In this document: positions 1 through 4,860 of the stretch, piece by piece | Position numbering within the stretch: the first letter of the stretch is position 1 | Layout of the letters: every line of letters begins with the position of its first letter | DNA from: a bacterium | GTDB lineage: Bacteria; Pseudomonadota; Gammaproteobacteria; Burkholderiales; Thiobacteraceae | DNA length: 6,548 bases | Assembly (NCBI GenBank): GCA_027438535.1 | Contig: DAIAMA010000073.1 | Coordinates: 1-6,548 of the forward strand | Direction: 5' to 3' | Position numbers and translations under genes: made by a program | Notes under the pieces: generated by a model | What the model was told of the DNA's origin: nothing | Databases searched by the model: none | What the model saw: the letters and a program-made list of their open reading frames with translations, nothing else

Positions 1-366
1 GAAATTCTGAATCATACGCATGCTCGCCCCCTGCATAGGGATCGCCGACTAAATGATCGGCGCTCGGGTTTTGAAGGGCGCTCTATTCAGGAATATCTAT
101 CCGCCGCTCAAGCGGATCCGCTCCATTTTCGTGCACCCGGCGGTGAGTCCTATATGGAGCTCGTGGCGCGAACCAGCGACTTCCTCGAGTATCTGGCGCG
201 GCAACCTTGGCGTTGCGTCCTCGTGGTGACACATCACGAGATACTGCAAGCGGTCACCGGATATTATCGCGGTCTATCGCCGACGGAGATGTGGAATACC
301 CCCGTCGGCAATGGCGAAATCCTCACTTTCGAAATGGCGCCATCAGCGCCTCCGCCTCCATCATGA
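1..366 (+). CDS. Histidine phosphatase (phosphoglycerate mutase-like) protein, 5' end missing
   Basis: The frame is open from base 1 and ends at TGA 364-366, giving 122 residues of the C-terminal part. Visible family features are a D-R-R-L-N-D-x3-G-F-E-G stretch at window residues 14-26, matching the usual 'D..L.E...G.(W/F)EG' of this superfamily. A P-G-G-E-S motif follows at 46-50, then the strand-plus-histidine V-V-T-H-H-E at 75-80, where H78 should be the second catalytic histidine. The first catalytic motif (R-H-G) would lie left of the window. Members transfer or hydrolyse phosphate through a phosphohistidine on small molecules or proteins. The substrate cannot be told from this fragment: phosphoglycerate mutase-like, alpha-ribazole phosphatase-like or another phosphatase are all possible. 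The tail (A-P-S-A-P-P-P-P-S) is proline-rich and probably disordered. The gene converges with the permease at 391-1281, with 24 bases between the stops and no clear intrinsic terminator in the gap. Confidence 0.82.
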   Translation, partial: EILNHTHARPLHRDRRLNDRRSGFEGRSIQEYLSAAQADPLHFRAPGGESYMELVARTSDFLEYLARQPWRCVLVVTHHEILQAVTGYYRGLSPTEMWNTPVGNGEILTFEMAPSAPPPPS

Positions 367-390
367 ATGCGATCGAGGAGCAAAAATACT

Positions 391-1281
391 CTATTGCTTG
401 CGCGGTGCTTCTCGCGTCACCAGCATTACGGCAAGGGCAACGACGGCAATGCCGGCGATTTTTCCGGGCCCAAGCGCTTCGTCGAAGATCCAAAACGCTT
501 CCAGCGCCGTCGCCGCGGGCACCAAATAGAACCAACTCGCGACTTGATGCGCTTCGCCGTGCTTGATCAGGTAAGTCAACAGCAGAATAGCACCGATGGA
601 CAGCACCAATACCAGCCACAGCAGCGAAAATACGAAGGGGTACGTCCATTGCACACGCATCGTTTCGAAGAAGAAAGCGCCGCAGCCGAAGATCACGACC
701 GTCGAGAGGTACTGATACAAGGCGCTGCTCAGCAATGCGTTATTGGCACAGAATTTTTTTTGGTAGATCGCGCCGGCCGTGATGCCGATCAGGGCGACGA
801 CCGCGGCGGCCAGCGCCTTGAGGGAAATATGCGCGATATGCCCGCCGCCGATGCCGAGTATCAATCCCACCCCCACGAGCCCGAGCAACACGCCGCTCCA
901 TTGCGCGATACCGATGCGTTGCCGAAACACGAAAGGCGCCAGCAAGGTCGTAAGCAACGGCTGCAAGCCGACGAGTAGCGCGATCAGCCCGGCTGGCATG
1001 CCCGACTTAATCGCGGTAAAGACACCGCCCAAATAGACGCCGTGAATCAGACTGCCGCTGACCATGAGATGCGCTTTTTGCCGCCAACCCGCGGGCATGG
1101 CCGGCCGAAAATAGGCAATCAAGCCCGACAGAAGCAGCAAGGTGAGCAGGAAGCGATAAAACAGCAAAGTGTAAGGTTCGGCATAAGGCAGTCCAAACTT
1201 GGCACCGATGAAACCCGTACTCCACAGCAGCACGAACAGCGCGGGAATGGTGGTTTGAAATAGCCGTTTATAGTGCTGCAT
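391..1281 (-). CDS. EamA-family (DMT superfamily) inner-membrane permease
   Basis: A 296-residue, strongly hydrophobic protein of the length expected for ten-helix drug/metabolite transporters. It shows the two-fold EamA layout. The first half starts with a helix carrying L-L-W-S-T-G-F-I-G-A-K-F (about residues 18-29). It then has helices near 36-57, 70-92, 97-119 and 124-145. The second repeat follows, with helices near 150-171, 182-205, 215-235, 245-265 and 270-289. The G-L-I-A-L-L-V-G-L-Q-P segment near 98-108 is typical of this family. Such proteins export or import amino acids, metabolites or toxic compounds across the inner membrane, but the substrate cannot be predicted here. The ATG at 1279-1281 is supported by an AAAGGA ribosome site on the minus strand (1287-1292) five bases upstream. 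It is transcribed divergently from the YbjQ gene and convergently with the phosphatase, so it is probably monocistronic. The C-terminus ends in a short basic tail. Confidence 0.92.
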   Translation of the reverse strand: MQHYKRLFQTTIPALFVLLWSTGFIGAKFGLPYAEPYTLLFYRFLLTLLLLSGLIAYFRPAMPAGWRQKAHLMVSGSLIHGVYLGGVFTAIKSGMPAGLIALLVGLQPLLTTLLAPFVFRQRIGIAQWSGVLLGLVGVGLILGIGGGHIAHISLKALAAAVVALIGITAGAIYQKKFCANNALLSSALYQYLSTVVIFGCGAFFFETMRVQWTYPFVFSLLWLVLVLSIGAILLLTYLIKHGEAHQVASWFYLVPAATALEAFWIFDEALGPGKIAGIAVVALAVMLVTREAPRKQ

Positions 1282-1303
1282 CCGATTCCTTTAGTTGCCG
1301 CAA

Positions 1304-1335
1304 TACGATAACGCGCGGTAATCTCGCGTAGCGTA
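1304..1335. repeat. Imperfect inverted repeat between divergent genes
   Basis: The left arm TACGATAACGCG (1304-1315) pairs with the right arm CGCGTAGCGTA (1325-1335). One base is bulged and one mismatched, around a 9-base loop. The repeat sits in the 87-base spacer between the start of the EamA permease and the start of the YbjQ gene. It could be a binding site for a regulator of one or both genes, or a hairpin in a leader RNA. No T-tract follows on either strand, so it is not an intrinsic terminator. No strong -35/-10 pair was found nearby for either gene. Confidence 0.4.
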
Positions 1336-1358
1336 GCATTGCCCCCTTACCCACGACC

Positions 1359-1363
1359 AGGAG
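1359..1363 (+). promoter_or_regulatory. Ribosome binding site of the YbjQ gene
   Basis: AGGAG lies five bases before ATG 1369. It decides the start: the frame is open further upstream, with a TTG at 1339, and there is an in-frame ATG at 1381. Only 1369 has a good Shine-Dalgarno sequence at normal spacing. Confidence 0.75.
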
Positions 1364-1368
1364 CACAA

Positions 1369-1704
1369 ATGCAACATACGATGATTACAACGACGCTTGA
1401 ATTACCCGGTTACACTATCACCCAAAGCCTGGGTCTGGTACGCGGCATCACCGTGCGCTCGCGTTCCGTCGTCGGCAATTTCTTTGGCGGTCTGCAAGCG
1501 CTTTTCGGCGGCAACATTTCCATTTACACCAGGCTATGCGAACAAGCACGCTCGGAAGCCTTTGACCTGATGCGCGCGCATGCCGACCAGTTAGGTGCCA
1601 CCGCCGTCATCGCGGTGCGCTATGACGCGACCGACTTAATGCCGGGGCTCACGGAGGTCTTGTGTTACGGCACGGCGGTTCGGGCGACGGCCAATAATTC
1701 ATAG
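1369..1704 (+). CDS. ybjQ: YbjQ/UPF0145 (DUF74, heavy-metal-binding-like) small protein
   Basis: From ATG 1369 the product is 111 residues, close to the usual length of about 105-110 for this family. The family pattern is clear. There is an N-terminal strand reaching L-P-G-Y (12-15), then L-G-L-V-R-G-I-T-V-R (21-30) as the second strand. A loop with G-N-F-F-G-G-L and F-G-G-N (36-49) follows, then a long helix Y53-L75 ending in G-A-T-A-V-I-A-V-R-Y-D (76-86). The final strand is E-V-L-C-Y-G-T-A-V (96-104). Family members form small alpha/beta subunits that assemble into rings. They are often labelled 'heavy metal-binding', but their biochemical role is not settled, and no obvious metal cluster is visible here apart from Cys57 and Cys99. 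It is divergent from the permease and 83 bases upstream of the MarR gene, which has its own likely promoter, so it is probably transcribed alone. Confidence 0.88.
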   Translation: MQHTMITTTLELPGYTITQSLGLVRGITVRSRSVVGNFFGGLQALFGGNISIYTRLCEQARSEAFDLMRAHADQLGATAVIAVRYDATDLMPGLTEVLCYGTAVRATANNS

Positions 1705-1712
1705 CGATAACA

Positions 1713-1729
1713 GGCGCGGCCCGCGCGCC
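1713..1729 (+). other. GC-rich hairpin after the YbjQ gene
   Basis: GGCGCG (1713-1718) and CGCGCC (1724-1729) form a perfect 6-bp GC-only stem with a 5-base loop, eight bases past the YbjQ stop. It is followed by CTTGTCAT rather than a run of T, so it would be at best a weak or Rho-assisted terminator. It directly abuts the putative -35 of the MarR gene. Confidence 0.35.
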
Positions 1730-1730
1730 C

Positions 1731-1759
1731 TTGTCATGCCGCTAAAATGGTAGCATACT
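1731..1759 (+). promoter_or_regulatory. Putative sigma-70 promoter of the marR-emrAB cassette
   Basis: TTGTCA (1731-1736, five of six bases of the -35 consensus) is followed by a 17-base spacer and CATACT (1754-1759, four of six bases of the -10). Transcription would start near 1766 and give a short leader of about 20 bases. The -10 lies inside the first of two near-palindromic sites (see 1751-1775), so bound repressor would block polymerase. The A/T-rich TACTATATAAAG just before the ATG is an alternative -10 region, but it would make the message almost leaderless. Confidence 0.45.
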
Positions 1760-1775
1760 ATCAATTAGCTATCTA
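1751..1775. promoter_or_regulatory. Two candidate SlyA/MarR-type operators
   Basis: TAGCATACTA (1751-1760) and TAGCTATCTA (1766-1775) are both near-palindromes of the form TAG-N4-CTA, each with 8 of 10 positions symmetric. Their centres are 15 bases apart. SlyA-family proteins are known to favour AT-rich sites of the type TTAGCAAGCTAA, which share the TAGC...CTA core. The sites overlap the putative -10 and start point of the adjacent regulator gene, as expected for autorepression. The assignment to the neighbouring regulator is inference. Confidence 0.5.
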
Positions 1776-1787
1776 CTATATAAAGTC

Positions 1788-2225
1788 ATGCGATCCCAAA
1801 AACTCACCGACAGCTTTGGTTTTTTGCTCGCGGAAACCGCCCGCATTTGGCGCAGTAAACTGAATCAACGCTTGAAGCCGTTGGGGCTGAGCCAGGCTCA
1901 ATGGGTGGCGTTGGTCCACTTATGCCGCGCCGAACAGGCGATGACGCAAACCGCGCTGGCCGAGCGCATCGGCATCGAAGGCCCCACCCTGGTGCGCCTG
2001 CTGGATCGCATGGCGCGGGATGGCTGGATCGTGCGCCACGAATCGAGCCGCGATCGCCGCAGCAAAACCGTGCACCTCACCGGCCAAGCCCAAGCCGTTC
2101 TCAAGGATATCGAGACCACCGCCGCGCAATTGCGCAAAGAATTGCTCAAGGGCATTCCCGCATCGGAATTGGCGCAGTGCGCCGGGGTGTTAAGGCGTAT
2201 CGCGGCATCCGCTCAGGGTATTTAA
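1788..2225 (+). CDS. MarR/SlyA-family transcriptional regulator of the efflux cassette
   Basis: A 145-residue winged-helix protein of typical SlyA length. The N-terminal dimerisation helix (about 10-32) contains A-R-I-W-R-S-K-L-N-Q-R-L-K-P-L-G-L-S, very like the SlyA start. The helix-turn-helix spans about 53-75 (T-Q-T-A-L-A-E-R-I-G-I-E-G-P-T-L-V-R-L-L-D), and the wing carries the family hallmark D89-R-R-S-K93 before V-H-L-T. The C-terminal helices (100-143) close the dimer. Such dimers bind palindromic operators and release DNA on binding small aromatic or phenolic ligands. Cys46 and Cys131 are the only cysteines, and an oxidation-sensing role is not indicated. No good Shine-Dalgarno is seen before ATG 1788 (only AAAG two bases away), so initiation may be weak. 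It is the first gene of a tight operon with emrA (10-base gap) and most likely represses it and itself. Confidence 0.93.
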   Translation: MRSQKLTDSFGFLLAETARIWRSKLNQRLKPLGLSQAQWVALVHLCRAEQAMTQTALAERIGIEGPTLVRLLDRMARDGWIVRHESSRDRRSKTVHLTGQAQAVLKDIETTAAQLRKELLKGIPASELAQCAGVLRRIAASAQGI

Positions 2226-2235
2226 TCGAGGCATC

Positions 2236-3231
2236 ATGCGTATTCTTCCTTTGACTCTGATAAGCGTGGCAGCCATCACGCTCGCGGCAGGCGTCTATTT
2301 CTATTGGGAACACAGCGCCCGCTATCCGAGCACCGACGATGCTTACCTCGATGCCAACACGGTGCGCGTCGCGCCCCTGGTCGGCGGCCGGGTGGCGCGG
2401 GTCTACGTGCGTGATCAGCAACACGTGCGGCGCAACGATCGCTTGTTCGATATCGACCCGGCCCCTTTTTCCCTCACGCTACGCGAGGCAGAAGCGCGGC
2501 TTGCCCTCGCCCAGCAGGGTGCTGCGTCCGCGCTGGGCGAATTGCGCGCCGCCGAGGCCGAGGTAAAAAACCGGGAAGTCCTGCTCGGCAATGCCAAAAC
2601 CATCGCCAGCCGCAACGCACACCTGGTCGCGCAAGGTTTCCTATCGCATCAAAGCGGCGACGACGCGGCGGCGGCGGTGAAAAGCGCGGCGGCGGAATTG
2701 GCCTTGGCGCAAGCGAAAGCTTATCAAGCCCGCATGGCGCTGGGTAATAAAGGGGAACAAAACGAACACGTGCGGGAAGCCCTCGCCGCACTCGGAAAAG
2801 CGCAACTCGACCTGCAACACACCCAGGTTTCCGCCGCTTGCGACGGAGTCATCACGGAATTCGCGCTGCACCCCGGCGATACCCTCCAGGAAAACGCGCC
2901 GGTATTCGCGCTGATATGCGAACAAGAGTATTGGGTGGACGCCAATTTCAAAGAAACCCAGTTGGATCGTATCCGCCCGGGGCAGCCCGCCGAAATTCGC
3001 GTGGACATGTATCCGAATAAAATCTTCGCCGGCAAAGTCGAAAACATCGGCGGCGCCACGGGCGCCGCATTCTCGCTACTGCCACCGCAAAATGCGACCG
3101 GCAATTGGGTGAAAGTCACGCAGCGGGTCCCCGTCCGCATCGCCGTGACGCAACGCGATCCGCGCTTTCCGCTGCGGGTAGGAACCAGCGCGAGCGTGAC
3201 CGTGGATACCACGTCGCTCCGGCACCCGTAA
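2236..3231 (+). CDS. emrA: EmrA/HlyD-type membrane fusion protein of a multidrug efflux pump
   Basis: 331 residues. A very short cytoplasmic end (M-R-I-L-P) leads into one membrane helix (about 5-24). The family motif S-T-D-D-A-Y (32-37) follows. The first half of the lipoyl-like domain is at 42-78 (V-R-V-A-P-L-V-G-G-R-V, then F-D-I-D-P-A-P-F). An Ala/Glu/Gln-rich coiled-coil hairpin spans about 79-200, and the second lipoyl half is near 203-230. The beta-barrel region follows with N-F-K-E-T-Q-L (237-243) and the EmrA signature F-S-L-L-P-P-Q-N-A-T-G-N-W-V-K (279-293). The protein would bridge the inner-membrane pump to an outer-membrane channel in the periplasm. It is shorter than the roughly 390-residue E. 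coli EmrA, mostly in the N-terminal tail and coiled coil. GAGG (2228-2231) precedes the ATG by four bases. It is the second gene of the cassette, and emrB follows in the same frame after its stop. Confidence 0.94.
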   Translation: MRILPLTLISVAAITLAAGVYFYWEHSARYPSTDDAYLDANTVRVAPLVGGRVARVYVRDQQHVRRNDRLFDIDPAPFSLTLREAEARLALAQQGAASALGELRAAEAEVKNREVLLGNAKTIASRNAHLVAQGFLSHQSGDDAAAAVKSAAAELALAQAKAYQARMALGNKGEQNEHVREALAALGKAQLDLQHTQVSAACDGVITEFALHPGDTLQENAPVFALICEQEYWVDANFKETQLDRIRPGQPAEIRVDMYPNKIFAGKVENIGGATGAAFSLLPPQNATGNWVKVTQRVPVRIAVTQRDPRFPLRVGTSASVTVDTTSLRHP

Positions 3232-3240
3232 CACAACCGC

Positions 3241-4758
3241 ATGGCGCAGGAAGAACGGTCGCAGCGTGCTTGGATTACCTTGGCGGTGATGGCGGCCACG
3301 GTGATGCAAGTCTTGGATACGACGATCGTCAATGTCGCCTTGCCACACATGGCCGGCCAGCTCAATGCCACGCCGGATCAAATCAGTTGGGTGTTGACCA
3401 GCTATCTCGTTGCCTCGGGTATTTTCATGCCGCTCACCGGCTATTTCACCGATCGGCTCGGCCAGCGCGATTTTCTGTTGCTGAGCATTTTCGGTTTTGT
3501 GATCGCCTCGGTGTTATGCGGCCTGTCGGGCAATCTGGCGGAAATCGTGCTGTTTCGGATTTTGCAAGGCGTATTCGGCGCCGCCCTGGTGCCGCTTTCA
3601 CAATCGATCATGCTGCGCAGCTACCCGCAAGCCGAACGCGGCAAAGCGATGGCGATCTGGGGCATCGGCGTCATGGTGGGCCCGATTCTCGGCCCGACGC
3701 TGGGCGGATACCTGACCGATGTATTGAGTTGGCGCTGGACTTTCTTCATCAATCTGCCGATCGGCATCTTGTCCTTGTTCATCGCCTGGAAGGTAATACC
3801 CAACACCGAACGCAAGCCGCGATCTATGGACTGGCTGGGCATGGCCCTGTTGTTCGTCGCAATCGGCGGGCTGCAATTGGTGCTCGACCGCGGCAATCAA
3901 GACGATTGGTTCGACTCGCACAATATTCAAATCGCTACTTTACTCAGCGTGTTCGCCTTCCTCGGCTTCGCTTATCATGGCCTTACCCATCGCGGCGATA
4001 CCTTATTCGACCTTCGCATCTTCCGGGATAAAAATTTCACCACTTCGAGCTTAGTGATCGCGGCGTTCGGCTTGGGACTATACGGCATGATGGTGCTGCA
4101 ACCGATGTTGCTGGAATCGCTGCTCGGTATCCCTACCTTCACCACCGGACTATTGATGGCACCGCGCGCCGTGGCCAGCATGCTGAGCATGTTCGTGGTA
4201 GGACGATTAGTGAATAAGTTCGATCCGCGCGTCTTGATCTTGATTGGGATCGCTTTCAGCACCTTGGGTACCTATGGCGCGATCCAATACAATCTCGACG
4301 TGGACACTTGGTGGCTAGTATGGCCGGTGGTCGTGCAGGGCTTGGGTTTAGGCATGGTATTCGTACCGCTCTCCACCATCGCTTTTTCCACGCTCGATCA
4401 GAAACATTCCGCGGAAGCCTCCGGGCTCTATAGCCTGTTACGCACTATCGGCTCCTCGATCGGCATTTCCATTGTCGCCGCTACCCTGACCCGGCATACC
4501 CAGATCGCCTGGAATCAACTCGGCGCGCACATCCAAATCTTCAATCCTGCGCTACCGGCCTATCTGGCGCCCTTGCACCTCAACGCACAGGAGCCTCAAG
4601 CTGCCGCGATCTTGGCACGCGAACTCTCCCGGCAAGCGCAAATGATCGGTTTTCTGGATGCCTTCACCTTAATCATGTGGAGCTTCTTGGCGATGGCGCC
4701 CATGGTGCTCCTGCTGGGTAAGCCCAAAGCCCGCTCGATCAGCCAAGCCGCCTTGTAA
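3241..4758 (+). CDS. emrB: EmrB-type DHA2 family MFS multidrug efflux transporter
   Basis: 505 residues, the normal size for a 14-helix drug:H+ antiporter. Visible motifs are D1 in helix 1 (L25-D-T-T-I-V-N-V-A-L-P35) and motif A in the loop between helices 2 and 3 (G67-Y-F-T-D-R-L-G-Q-R76). Motif B is R106-I-L-Q-G in helix 4. The antiporter motif C is G143-V-M-V-G-P-I-L-G-P-T-L-G-G156 in helix 5. The W-R-W-T-F-F-I-N-L-P-I-G segment typical of DHA2 proteins follows. The pump would use proton influx to expel hydrophobic compounds, handing them to EmrA. The start is forced: the emrA stop TAA (3229-3231) is in the same frame, and ATG 3241 is the first start codon after it. There is no Shine-Dalgarno in the 9-base gap, so translation is probably coupled to emrA. 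No outer-membrane partner gene lies in the window. Substrates cannot be predicted. Confidence 0.95.
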   Translation: MAQEERSQRAWITLAVMAATVMQVLDTTIVNVALPHMAGQLNATPDQISWVLTSYLVASGIFMPLTGYFTDRLGQRDFLLLSIFGFVIASVLCGLSGNLAEIVLFRILQGVFGAALVPLSQSIMLRSYPQAERGKAMAIWGIGVMVGPILGPTLGGYLTDVLSWRWTFFINLPIGILSLFIAWKVIPNTERKPRSMDWLGMALLFVAIGGLQLVLDRGNQDDWFDSHNIQIATLLSVFAFLGFAYHGLTHRGDTLFDLRIFRDKNFTTSSLVIAAFGLGLYGMMVLQPMLLESLLGIPTFTTGLLMAPRAVASMLSMFVVGRLVNKFDPRVLILIGIAFSTLGTYGAIQYNLDVDTWWLVWPVVVQGLGLGMVFVPLSTIAFSTLDQKHSAEASGLYSLLRTIGSSIGISIVAATLTRHTQIAWNQLGAHIQIFNPALPAYLAPLHLNAQEPQAAAILARELSRQAQMIGFLDAFTLIMWSFLAMAPMVLLLGKPKARSISQAAL

Positions 4759-4820
4759 GCCGCGTAATTTCTCCTTGCCGCTCTTGGGCGCGCATCTTGC
4801 TTATCTCCCTAATTAGAATC

Positions 4821-4842
4821 GCCGTGGCACCTCGTTCACGGC
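4821..4842. other. Hairpin in the spacer after emrB
   Basis: GCCGTG (4821-4826) and CACGGC (4837-4842) form a perfect 6-bp stem with a 10-base loop. On the plus strand it is followed by ATTAAAAAA, an A-run rather than a T-run. On the minus strand the T-run lies before the stem, so neither strand gives a standard intrinsic terminator. It may still help end the emrAB transcript, or serve as a protein-binding or leader structure for the gene starting at 4861. TAGAAT (4814-4819) just before it matches five of six -10 bases, but no -35 sits at proper spacing. The rest of the 102-base spacer shows nothing else that I recognise. Confidence 0.4.
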
Positions 4843-4860
4843 ATTAAAAAATCGCACAAT

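Noticed and set aside
364..393. Possible bidirectional terminator between the convergent phosphatase and permease stops
   Set aside because: The 24-base gap and its flanks show no stable stem with a T-run on either strand.
367..978. A 203-codon plus-strand frame opposite the EamA permease
   Set aside because: It is antisense to a clear ten-helix permease. The product is Gln/Arg/His-rich low-complexity sequence typical of shadow frames.
1339..1368. Upstream extension of the YbjQ protein from TTG 1339
   Set aside because: The extra ten residues are proline-rich and outside the family pattern. TTG 1339 has no ribosome site, whereas ATG 1369 has AGGAG at ideal spacing.
2656..2697. GCG-rich triplet run within emrA
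   Set aside because: It encodes alanines of the coiled-coil hairpin. This is normal codon bias, not a repeat of interest.
3105..4031. A 308-codon plus-strand open frame overlapping the end of emrA and the first half of emrB
   Set aside because: It is out of frame with two unmistakable genes. Its translation is Arg/Ala/His-rich with no family pattern. It is a shadow of GC-rich coding DNA.
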